Below are positions 1 through 7,847 of a stretch of DNA of 64,000 bases, in pieces (positions within the stretch are counted from its first letter, which is position 1; every line of letters starts with the position of its first letter). Location of the stretch: NCBI RefSeq assembly GCF_000935125.1, contig NZ_JRKI01000034.1, positions 186,001 through 250,000 of the forward strand, given 5' to 3'. A model generated the notes under the pieces. The model was not told where the DNA came from. It ran no database searches and saw only the letters and a program-made list of their open reading frames with translations. Position numbers and translations under genes: made by a program. Origin of the DNA: Streptomyces natalensis ATCC 27448. GTDB lineage: Bacteria > Actinomycetota > Actinomycetes > Streptomycetales > Streptomycetaceae.

Positions 1-55
1 CCTCGCCGTGATCCTGGACGGAGTCGTCGCCGTGGTCCTCGGGCTGTTCGGGCAT
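1..55 (-). CDS. Possible 5' end of a divergent gene (partial)
   Basis: Reading the minus strand from the ATG at 55 gives an open frame to the window edge, starting MPEQPEDHGDDSVQDHGE, with good G/C third positions. Its position, divergent from the betaine genes, would suit a regulator, but only 18 residues are visible and none identifies a family. The upstream sequence has only a weak ribosome binding site. It may be no gene at all. Confidence 0.3.
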   Translation of the reverse strand, partial: MPEQPEDHGDDSVQDHGE

Positions 56-184
56 GCCCCGATTGTCCCGCCCGGCCGCCGGTCCCACGCCCGCGGCCCC
101 GCATGCCGTGCGGACCGACAACGCTCGCCATACGCTCGGTGCAAAGTCCGCCACCGTACGCAACCGGAGACCGGAGGCACGACC

Positions 185-1654
185 ATGCCGGAGCTGTTCA
201 TCGGCGGTCAGTGGACCGCAGCGGCCGACGGGCAGGTGCGGGAGATCCGCTGTCCGGCGGACGGCACGCTGGTGGCGACCGTGGACGAAGGCGGTCCCAA
301 GGACGCGGCAGCGGCGGTGGCCGCCGCCCGGACGGCCTTCGACGACGGGCCCTGGCCGCGCACCCCGGCCGCCGAGCGGGGCCGGCTGGTGCTGCGGGTC
401 GCCGAGCTGCTGGAGCGCGACAGGGACGCGCTGGCCAGGGCGGAATCCCTGGACACCGGGAAGCGGCTGGTGGAGAGCGCGTACGACATGGACGACATCG
501 CCAACTGCTTCCGCTACTTCGGAAACCTGGGGGCGGCCGGCGGGACGGACCGGGTCGTGGACACGGGCGCGCCGGAGACGGACAGCACGGTGCGGCACGA
601 GCCGGTGGGCGTCTGTGCGCTGATCACCCCGTGGAACTACCCGCTCCTCCAGACGGCCTGGAAGGTCGCGCCGGCCCTGGTCGCCGGCAACACCTTCGTA
701 CTGAAGCCGAGCGAGCTGACCCCGCACACCGCCGTCCATCTGATGCGGCTGCTGAAGGAGGCGGGGCTGCCGGACGGGGTGGCCAATCTGGTCCTGGGCA
801 CCGGCCCTTTGGTGGGCGCGCCGCTGACCGAGGACATGCGGGTGGACATGGTGTCGTTCACCGGCGGGCTGGTGACCGGCCGTCGGATCATGGCCGCGGC
901 CGCGCCCACGGTGAAGAAGATCGCCCTGGAGCTGGGCGGCAAGAACCCGAACATCGTCTTCGCGGACGCCGATTTCGACACCGCCGTGGACTATGCGCTG
1001 ATGGCGGTGTTCCTGCACTCCGGCCAGGTCTGCTCGGCGGGCGCCCGGCTGCTCGTCCAGGACGAACTGCACGATGCGTTCGTCGACGAACTGGTCGCGC
1101 GGGCGCAGCGGATCCGGCTCGGCGGGCCCTTCGACGAGGCCGCGCGGACCGGTCCACTGATCTCGGCCGCGCACCGGGCGAAGGTGGCGGCGTATGTGAC
1201 GGGAGGGCTGGAGGAGGGCGCCGTGCTGCTCTGCGGCGGTGCGGCACCGGACGATCCGGCGCTGGCCGACGGTTTCTACTATCTGCCGACGGTGCTGGAC
1301 GAGTGCACCCCGGACATGTCCGTGGTCCGCGACGAATCGTTCGGCCCGGTGCTGACCGTGGAGCGGTTCCGCGACGAGGACGAGGCGGTCTCGCTCGCCA
1401 ATGACACGGTCTACGGCCTGGCGGGGGCGGTCTGGACCAAGGACGCGGAGCGGGCCCACCGGGTGGCGGGACGGCTGCGCGCGGGCACGGTCTGGATCAA
1501 CGACTTCCACCCGTACGTACCGCAGGCGGAGTGGGGCGGGATGAAGCAGTCGGGGGTGGGGCGGGAGCTGGGTCCGGCGGGGCTGGCGGAGTATCAGGAG
1601 GCCAAGCACGTCTGGCGCAATACGGCGCCGCGGCCGCAGAGGTGGTTCGAGTGA
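185..1654 (+). CDS. betB: Betaine aldehyde dehydrogenase (NAD(P)+-dependent ALDH)
   Basis: A 489-residue aldehyde dehydrogenase, the usual length for the family. Likely oxidises betaine aldehyde to glycine betaine in the cytoplasm. Visible motifs are the general base Glu249 in ELGGKNPN, the catalytic Cys283 in GQVCSAGARL, the PWNYPL segment and the FGPVL motif near residue 390. The ATG at 185 is chosen because the protein starts MPELFIGGQW as in other ALDHs; upstream in-frame starts add a low-quality tail. The stop overlaps the GTG of the next permease by 4 bases, and a choline oxidase follows, so the three genes are probably one unit making the osmoprotectant glycine betaine. The family is certain; the betaine aldehyde substrate is inferred from the neighbours. 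Confidence 0.88.
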   Translation: MPELFIGGQWTAAADGQVREIRCPADGTLVATVDEGGPKDAAAAVAAARTAFDDGPWPRTPAAERGRLVLRVAELLERDRDALARAESLDTGKRLVESAYDMDDIANCFRYFGNLGAAGGTDRVVDTGAPETDSTVRHEPVGVCALITPWNYPLLQTAWKVAPALVAGNTFVLKPSELTPHTAVHLMRLLKEAGLPDGVANLVLGTGPLVGAPLTEDMRVDMVSFTGGLVTGRRIMAAAAPTVKKIALELGGKNPNIVFADADFDTAVDYALMAVFLHSGQVCSAGARLLVQDELHDAFVDELVARAQRIRLGGPFDEAARTGPLISAAHRAKVAAYVTGGLEEGAVLLCGGAAPDDPALADGFYYLPTVLDECTPDMSVVRDESFGPVLTVERFRDEDEAVSLANDTVYGLAGAVWTKDAERAHRVAGRLRAGTVWINDFHPYVPQAEWGGMKQSGVGRELGPAGLAEYQEAKHVWRNTAPRPQRWFE

Positions 1655-3195
1655 CCACCAGCGGTTCGCCGGAACACGACGACGCCTCGCTCGCCGAACT
1701 GGGCTACAAGCCCGAACTCAAGCGCACCCTGGGCAACTTCCACACCTTCGCCGCCGGTATCAGCTATATCTCCATCCTCACCGGCACCTTCCAGCTGTTC
1801 TACTTCGGCGTGAGCCACGGCGGCCCGGCGTACTGGTGGTCGTGGCCGATGGTCTTCCTCGGCCAGCTGATGGTGGCGCTGTGCTTCTGCGAGCTCGCCG
1901 CCCGCTATCCGGTGGCGGGCTCGATCTACAACTGGGCCAAGCAGCTGGGCGGTCCCCATGTGGGCTGGCTGGGCGGCTGGATGATGCTGACGGCCTCGAT
2001 GGTGTCGCTGGCGGCGGTGGCGCTGGCGTATCAGGTGACGCTGCCGCAGATCTCGTCGTGGTTCCAGTTCATCGGCGACGGCACCGGAAAGACCGATGCG
2101 GCGGCCAATGCCGTCCTGCTCGGCACCGTCCTGGTCACCTTCACCACACTGATCAACGCCTTTGGCGTGAAACTGATGGCGCGGATCAACTCCGCGGGCG
2201 TGGCCATCGAGCTGATCGCCGCGATCGTGCTGATCGTGCTGCTCGCGGCCCATCTCACCCGCAGCCCCGCCGCCGCGCTGACCGAGACCTTCGGGCTGGG
2301 CGCGGGAACGGACCTGGGGTACCTCGGCGCGTTTCTGACCGCCTCGCTGGCCTCGGCGTATGTGATGTACGGCTTCGATACGGCCTCCTCCCTCGGCGAG
2401 GAGTCCAAGGACCCGGGCCGCAATGCCCCCCGCGCGATCCTGCGCGCCCTGGTGGCGTCGTTCCTCATCGGCGGGCTGATCCTGCTGTTCGCCCTGCTGG
2501 CGGTGCCCGATCTGCACGCCAAGGAGCTGTCCGTGGACGGACTCCAGTATGTGGTGCTCTCCACCCTCGGCTCGACCGTCGGGCAGATCGTGCTGTGGTG
2601 CGTGGTCATCGCGATCACCGTGTGCGAACTGGCGGTGCACACCGCCAGCATCCGTCTGGCGTATGCGATGGCCCGGGACAACAACCTCCCGGCCGCGTCC
2701 CTGCTGGCCAAGGTCAGCCCGCGGTTCCAGACGCCGGTGCTGCCGGCCGTGATCATCGGTCTGGTCGCGGTCGCCATCCTGCTGATCAACGTCAATCAGC
2801 CGCAGATCTTCTCGGTGATCACCAGCATCGCGATCATCATGATCTATCTGGCGTATCTGCTGGTCACCCTGCCGATGCTGGTCCAGCGGCTGCGCGGCAG
2901 ATGGCGCCCGGTCGAGGGGAAGTTCTCCCTGGGGAAGTTCGGCCTCCCGGTGAACATCCTGGCCGTGCTGTGGGGCGCCGCGATGTCCCTCAACCTCGCC
3001 TGGCCGCGCGCCACGGTCTACAACGCGACCGGCCCCCAGCACTGGTACCTGCGCTGGGGCGCCTTCGTGTTCATCGGCGTCGTGGCGGTCGGCGGCTTCG
3101 CCTACTACTGGTTCGTACAGCGCAAGCGCACCGGGGTGCTGGCGACCCACGCCGCCGAGTCGCCGGACGGTCCGCCGCCGCCCCCCACTTCCTGA
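1651..3195 (+). CDS. APC-superfamily permease, probably for choline or a related amine
   Basis: A 514-residue polytopic membrane protein of the amino acid/polyamine/organocation superfamily with about 12 hydrophobic segments. The first segment lies in the ISYISILTGTFQLFYFG stretch near residue 35. The GTG at 1651 overlaps the stop of the aldehyde dehydrogenase in a GTGA arrangement, which implies translational coupling; a longer ATG start at 1531 would run inside that gene and is rejected. Placed between betaine aldehyde dehydrogenase and choline oxidase, it most likely imports the substrate of the pathway, choline or a similar quaternary or primary amine. An amino-acid substrate cannot be excluded from sequence alone. 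Confidence 0.8.
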   Translation: MTTSGSPEHDDASLAELGYKPELKRTLGNFHTFAAGISYISILTGTFQLFYFGVSHGGPAYWWSWPMVFLGQLMVALCFCELAARYPVAGSIYNWAKQLGGPHVGWLGGWMMLTASMVSLAAVALAYQVTLPQISSWFQFIGDGTGKTDAAANAVLLGTVLVTFTTLINAFGVKLMARINSAGVAIELIAAIVLIVLLAAHLTRSPAAALTETFGLGAGTDLGYLGAFLTASLASAYVMYGFDTASSLGEESKDPGRNAPRAILRALVASFLIGGLILLFALLAVPDLHAKELSVDGLQYVVLSTLGSTVGQIVLWCVVIAITVCELAVHTASIRLAYAMARDNNLPAASLLAKVSPRFQTPVLPAVIIGLVAVAILLINVNQPQIFSVITSIAIIMIYLAYLLVTLPMLVQRLRGRWRPVEGKFSLGKFGLPVNILAVLWGAAMSLNLAWPRATVYNATGPQHWYLRWGAFVFIGVVAVGGFAYYWFVQRKRTGVLATHAAESPDGPPPPPTS

Positions 3196-3210
3196 TCCGG
3201 AGGCCACGTC

Positions 3211-4815
3211 ATGTCCCAGGAGGCCCAGATGGACGCACCCGAGACCGCCGACGCGTTCGACTATGTCGTGGTCGGCGGCGGTACGGCCGGCGCCGTCGTG
3301 GCGGCCCGGCTGAGCGAGGACCCGCAGGTCAGCGTCTGCGTACTGGAGGCCGGGCCGTCCGACGTCGACGACCCGGACATCCTGCGCCTCGACCGGTGGA
3401 TGGGCCTGCTCGCCTCGGGCTACGACTGGGACTATCCCGTCGAGCCGCAGGAGAACGGCAACAGCTTCATGCGGCACGCCCGCGCCAAGGTGCTCGGCGG
3501 CTGCTCGTCCCACAACTCCTGTATCGCCTTCTGGGCACCGGCCGAGGATCTCGACGAATGGGCCGCGCTGGGCTGTTCGGGCTGGACCGCGGCCGAATGC
3601 TTCCCGCTCTTCCAGCGGCTGGAGACCAATGACGCACCGGGCGGCCACCACGGCCGCAACGGCCCGGTGACCTTGCGCAGCGTCCCGCCCCACGACCCGT
3701 GCGGCGCCGCGCTGCTGGAGGCGTGTGCGGCGGCCGGCATCCCCACCACGCCGTTCAACACCGGGCAGACCGTCGTCCGCGGCGCGAACTGGTTCCAGAT
3801 CAACTGCCGCCCCGACGGCACCCGTTCCTCCGCCTCGGTCTCCTATCTCCACCCCGTCATGGGCACCCGCCGCAACCTGGACGTGCGCACCGGCGTCCAG
3901 GCCAAACGCCTGCGCTTCGACACCCCGGACGCCACCGGCGCCGCCGCGCGCTGCACCGGCGTCGACTACCTCTCCCCCGACCTCGTCCACACCCTGACGG
4001 TCACCGCGCGGCGCGAGGTCATCGTCTCCTGCGGCGCCATCGACTCCCCCAAGCTGCTGATGCTTTCGGGGATCGGCCCGGCCGACCATCTGCGCGCCAC
4101 CGGTATCGAGCCGCTCGTCGACTCCCCCGGTGTCGGCCAGAACCTCCAGGACCACCCGGAGGGCGTGATCATGTGGGAGGCCAAACAGCCGATGGTCACC
4201 ACCTCCACCCAGTGGTGGGAGATCGGCATATTCAGCCCCACCGAACCCGGTCTGGACCGCCCCGACCTGATGTTCCACTACGGTTCGGTGCCCTTCGACA
4301 TGAACACCTACCGCCGCGGCTACCCCACCTCGGAGAACGCCTTCTGCCTCACCCCGAACGTCACCCGCGCCCGCTCCACGGGGACCGTACGGCTGCGCAC
4401 CCGCGACTTCCGCGACAAACCCAAGGTCGATCCGCGCTATTTCACCCATGAGCACGATGTCCGGGTGATGACCTACGGTCTGCGACTGGCCCGCGAGATC
4501 ATCTCCCAGGCCCCGATGGCCGACTGGGCCGGCACCGAGCTGGCTCCCGGCCCCGCCGCCCGCTCCGACGCCGACCTCCTCGAGTACATCCGCACCACCC
4601 ACAACACCGTCTACCACCCCGCCTGCACGGTCCGCATGGGCGCCGCCGACGACCCGGACGCCCCGCTTGACCCCCAGCTGCGGGTCAAGGGGGTCGACGG
4701 ACTGCGGGTGTGCGACGGTTCGGCGATGCCGTTCCTGACGGCGGTGAACCCCTGCATCACGACGATGATGATCGGGGAGAAGTGCGCGGACCTGATCCGG
4801 GGACGGTCCGGGTGA
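3211..4815 (+). CDS. codA: Choline oxidase (GMC flavoenzyme)
   Basis: A 534-residue glucose-methanol-choline oxidoreductase. It would oxidise choline via betaine aldehyde to glycine betaine using oxygen and FAD. The N-terminal dinucleotide fold is GGGTAGAVVAARLSE. His101 in GGCSSHNSCIAF sits where choline oxidase binds FAD covalently (His99 in Arthrobacter globiformis as I recall it). The active-site pair is His469 (HNTVYHP) and Asn513 (AVNPCIT). Other stretches, such as TQWWEIGIF and DRPDLMFHYGSVPFDMNT, also agree with my memory of the Arthrobacter enzyme, which favours an oxidase over a BetA dehydrogenase. The ATG has a ggagg site 8 bases upstream and lies 15 bases after the permease gene, so it is the third gene of the choline unit. 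Confidence 0.87.
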   Translation: MSQEAQMDAPETADAFDYVVVGGGTAGAVVAARLSEDPQVSVCVLEAGPSDVDDPDILRLDRWMGLLASGYDWDYPVEPQENGNSFMRHARAKVLGGCSSHNSCIAFWAPAEDLDEWAALGCSGWTAAECFPLFQRLETNDAPGGHHGRNGPVTLRSVPPHDPCGAALLEACAAAGIPTTPFNTGQTVVRGANWFQINCRPDGTRSSASVSYLHPVMGTRRNLDVRTGVQAKRLRFDTPDATGAAARCTGVDYLSPDLVHTLTVTARREVIVSCGAIDSPKLLMLSGIGPADHLRATGIEPLVDSPGVGQNLQDHPEGVIMWEAKQPMVTTSTQWWEIGIFSPTEPGLDRPDLMFHYGSVPFDMNTYRRGYPTSENAFCLTPNVTRARSTGTVRLRTRDFRDKPKVDPRYFTHEHDVRVMTYGLRLAREIISQAPMADWAGTELAPGPAARSDADLLEYIRTTHNTVYHPACTVRMGAADDPDAPLDPQLRVKGVDGLRVCDGSAMPFLTAVNPCITTMMIGEKCADLIRGRSG

Positions 4816-5063
4816 GCCGGGGCGGTGCCCCCTCCCAGGCGGCGGTGTTCGCCTATGAGACGGGAGTGGTACGGCCGGTGGGGTACTGAGCCCGGAACGC
4901 CGGCCCTGCGGCCGCGATGGGCCGTGCCGCCGTCGGACCGCCGCTCAGGGACACGAGGACGCGCGGGCAGACGAACACGGCGGTGAAGGCGCCGCGGATG
5001 CATACCCTGACGTCGCCGTCGCGTCGATGGCTGGATTCGTTCGCGGTACGACAGGAGCACACG

Positions 5064-7037
5064 ATGGCCGTCTCCGCCCCTGCCGACTCCTCTTCCGGGG
5101 CCACCACCGCGCGATCCCGCCTGCGCGCGTGGCTGCTGGAGGGCCTGACCGATATGGCCAAGCACCACCCCGGTCCGCACGCCGGACCGCAGAGCGCCCA
5201 CAAGGGGCAGCGGTGGTGGCGGGTGATGTGCCTGACCGGTGTGGACTACTTCTCCACCCTCGGGTACCAGCCGGGTATCGCCGCGCTGGCAGCGGGGCTG
5301 CTGTCGCCGGTGGCCACCATCGTCCTGGTGATCGTGACGCTGGCCGGTGCGCTGCCGGTCTACCGGCGGGTGGCGGAGGAGAGTCCGCGCGGACAGGGTT
5401 CGATCGCGATGCTGGAGCGGCTGCTGTCGTTCTGGAAGGGCAAGCTGTTCGTCCTGACCCTGCTCGGTTTCGCCGCCACCGACTTCCTGATCACCATCAC
5501 CCTGTCGGCCGCCGACGCCTCCACCCACCTCGTGGAGAACCCGCATCTGACGGGTGTTCTGCACGGCCAGGAGGTGATCATCACGCTGATCCTGGTCGCC
5601 CTGCTCGGTGCGGTCTTCATGAAGGGGTTCCTGGAGGCCATCGGTGTGGCGATCGTGCTGGTGGCCCTCTACCTCGGACTCAATGTCGTGGTGGTCGTCG
5701 TCGGACTGTGGCACGTTGCCCAGGCGCCGCATGTCGTCACCGACTGGTCCCAGGCGCTGACCACCGAGCACGGCAATGTCCTAGCGATGGTGGGGGTGGC
5801 ACTGCTGGTCTTCCCGAAGCTGGCGCTGGGTCTGTCCGGCTTCGAGACCGGGGTGGCGGTGATGCCGCACATCGAGGGCAAGTCCGACGACACCGAGGAG
5901 CGTCCGGCGGGACGGATCCGGGGAGCGAAGAAGCTGCTCACCACGGCCGCCGTCATCATGAGCGTCTTCCTCATCATCACCAGCTTCGTGACGACCCTGC
6001 TGATCCCGGCCGATGACTTCAAGCCGGGCGGTCAGGCCAACGGCCGCGCACTGGCCTTCCTCGCGCATGAATACCTCGGCTCCGCCTTCGGCACCGTCTA
6101 CGACGTCTCCACCATCGCGATCCTGTGGTTCGCCGGTGCCTCGGCGATGGCCGGGCTGCTCAATCTCATGCCGCAGTATCTGCCGCGCTACGGCATGGCC
6201 CCGCACTGGGCGCGGGCGGTCCGCCCGATGGTACTGGTGTTCACGCTGGTCGCGTTCCTGGTGACATGGCTCTTCAACGCCGATGTCGACGCGCAGGGCG
6301 GCGCCTACGCCACCGGTGTGCTCGTCCTGATCAGCTCCGCCGCGATCGCCGTGACCATCGCCGCACACCGGGCCCGCCAGCGCGGCTGGACGATCGGCTT
6401 CGCCCTGATCTCCGCGGTGTTCCTCTACACCACGGTCGCCAACGTCATCGAGCGGCCCGACGGTGTCAAGATCGGTGCCTGCTTCATCGCCGGCATCATC
6501 CTGCTCTCGTTCCTCTCCCGCCTGGCCCGCGCCTTCGAACTGCGGGTGACCAGCGTGGTCCTGGACGATATGGCGCAGCGGTTCATCCGCGACACCGCGC
6601 AGCGCACGATCCGCTTCATCGCGAACGAACCCGACCAGCGGGATGTGGCCGAATACCGCGACAAACTCCAGCAGATCCGCAGCGACAACGACCTCTCGTC
6701 GGCGGACGACTGCGTCTTCGTGGAGGTCACGGTCGGCGACCCGTCGGAGTTCGAGAGCGAGCTGCGCGTCCGCGGCGAGGTCCTGCACGGCCGCTACCGG
6801 GTGCTCTGCCTCGACAGCTCCACCATCTCCAACGCGCTGGCCGCGCTGCTGCTGCACGTACGGGACCTCACCGGACAGCGGCCGCACATCTACTTCGAAT
6901 GGACCGAGGGCAACCCCTTCGCCCAGTTCCTGCGCTTCTTCCTCTTCGGCCAGGGCGAAGTCGCACCCGTCACCCGCGAGGTACTGCGCGAGGCCGAAGC
7001 CGACCGGGCGCGCCGACCGTACGTCCACGTGGGATGA
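5064..7037 (+). CDS. Large APC-family permease with C-terminal cytoplasmic domain
   Basis: A 657-residue membrane protein. Residues about 50-480 contain roughly 12 hydrophobic segments of the APC type. The last 150 or so residues are hydrophilic and carry a folded-looking domain (LDDMAQRFIRDTAQRTIRF onward), likely regulatory and cytoplasmic. The ATG at 5064 is chosen for its aggag site 8 bases upstream; an ATG at 4998 is possible but lacks one. The gene stands alone, with 248 bases before it. It may transport amino acids or cations, but the substrate cannot be told. The length is much above the 450-500 usual for simple APC permeases, due to the C-terminal domain. Confidence 0.78.
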   Translation: MAVSAPADSSSGATTARSRLRAWLLEGLTDMAKHHPGPHAGPQSAHKGQRWWRVMCLTGVDYFSTLGYQPGIAALAAGLLSPVATIVLVIVTLAGALPVYRRVAEESPRGQGSIAMLERLLSFWKGKLFVLTLLGFAATDFLITITLSAADASTHLVENPHLTGVLHGQEVIITLILVALLGAVFMKGFLEAIGVAIVLVALYLGLNVVVVVVGLWHVAQAPHVVTDWSQALTTEHGNVLAMVGVALLVFPKLALGLSGFETGVAVMPHIEGKSDDTEERPAGRIRGAKKLLTTAAVIMSVFLIITSFVTTLLIPADDFKPGGQANGRALAFLAHEYLGSAFGTVYDVSTIAILWFAGASAMAGLLNLMPQYLPRYGMAPHWARAVRPMVLVFTLVAFLVTWLFNADVDAQGGAYATGVLVLISSAAIAVTIAAHRARQRGWTIGFALISAVFLYTTVANVIERPDGVKIGACFIAGIILLSFLSRLARAFELRVTSVVLDDMAQRFIRDTAQRTIRFIANEPDQRDVAEYRDKLQQIRSDNDLSSADDCVFVEVTVGDPSEFESELRVRGEVLHGRYRVLCLDSSTISNALAALLLHVRDLTGQRPHIYFEWTEGNPFAQFLRFFLFGQGEVAPVTREVLREAEADRARRPYVHVG

Positions 7038-7213
7038 GCGTCCCGACCCACCGGACGGCTTTGCCACCGCACAGGGTTGACTTCTGGTCAGTTTATGGCC
7101 GACCTGTCGCACAACCCTTCCCCACAGGTGCACCGTCCGTAATAAGGTTCCTACACAGCGCAGCCGGTGGGACAGACCCGCCGCGGGGGAGCGACCCGGC
7201 CACGGAGGAAGCG

Positions 7214-7390
7214 ATGCCACAGGGAACCATCGTCCTGTTCAACAAGAGCGACGGCGTGGGGATCATCGCGGACGAGCAGGGAGAAACGCTTCCCTTCTCG
7301 GGGATGGAAACGCAGACCACGAACGTCGGTCAGCGTGTCCTCTTCGACGTCCACGGAGCGAAGGCCACCAATGTGATCGTTGCTCGCTAG
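7214..7390 (+). CDS. Small cold-shock-domain-like protein with altered RNP motifs
   Basis: A 58-residue protein starting MPQGTIVLFNKSDGVGII, preceded by a strong ggagga site at 7204-7209. The pattern matches the start of a cold-shock domain (G-T-V-K-W-F-N...K-G-F-G-F-I), but the aromatic nucleic-acid-binding residues are replaced: KWFN is VLFN and GFGFI is GVGII. The C-terminal half (VGQRVLFDVHGAKATNVIV) fits the last strands of the fold. It may be an OB-fold protein that has lost or changed nucleic-acid binding. A hairpin terminator follows. Function is not known. Confidence 0.7.
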   Translation: MPQGTIVLFNKSDGVGIIADEQGETLPFSGMETQTTNVGQRVLFDVHGAKATNVIVAR

Positions 7391-7411
7391 AGCAGCCGTG
7401 GTGGGCGGGAC

Positions 7412-7436
7412 GGCCCCGGACGGGATGCCCGGGGCC
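7412..7436 (+). terminator. Hairpin after the cold-shock-like gene
   Basis: Perfect 8-base arms GGCCCCGG (7412-7419) and CCGGGGCC (7429-7436) with a 9-base loop lie 22 bases after the stop codon. There is no U-tract, as is common in actinomycetes. Confidence 0.55.
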
Positions 7437-7489
7437 CTCTGCCGTGTGGACGCGGGAGTCGCGCCGGGACGAACGGATCGCGTCCCGTT

Positions 7490-7789
7490 ACGCAGCTGCA
7501 AACGCCCGTGCCACCACGGCCCGTTCGGGGTCAGGCCGGGTCGGACGGGAACTTCCACCAGGTCCTCGTTGGACCGGGTGACGATCCGGTTCCAGATCTC
7601 GGCCAACTGCCCCTCGACGTCGTCGCCTTCGCGCTCCGCCGGGAGCCACTGGACGGGCACGACCTCGTAGGCACGGGGCCGGTCCGCGAAGCGGTTGTTC
7701 ATGGTGACGATGCCGGAGTAGAGCCGCTTGCTGTTGAACAGCGACTGGCCGAGGATCCGGCCGTAGCCGGTCTGATCGGTGCTGATCAC
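7490..7789 (-). pseudogene. Remnant coding sequence downstream of the SARP gene
   Basis: On the minus strand a frame from the GTG at 7789 down to about 7490 has strong G/C third-position bias and a protein-like sequence (for example SLFNSKRLYSGIVTMNNRF and EVVPVQWLPAEREGDD). I do not recognise the family. The coding signal fades near 7490, although the frame stays open into the antisense of the cold-shock-like gene. The frame is also open upstream to the SARP stop, without an obvious start or ribosome binding site. This suggests a gene that lost its beginning and end, or a fragment left by a rearrangement. A short intact gene is the alternative. The rest of 7391-7847 holds only the hairpin noted above. 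Confidence 0.35.
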
Positions 7790-7847
7790 CTTGTGGCTGA
7801 GGTAGACGCCGGCCGCCGCGGCGCCCGGCGGGCCGGCTGACGCTGCG

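Noticed and set aside
1594..4617. A 1007-residue open frame on the minus strand opposite the permease and choline oxidase genes.
   Set aside because: It is an antisense shadow in GC-rich DNA; the sense genes show clear family motifs and its own product is low-complexity Gly/Asp/Val/His-rich sequence.
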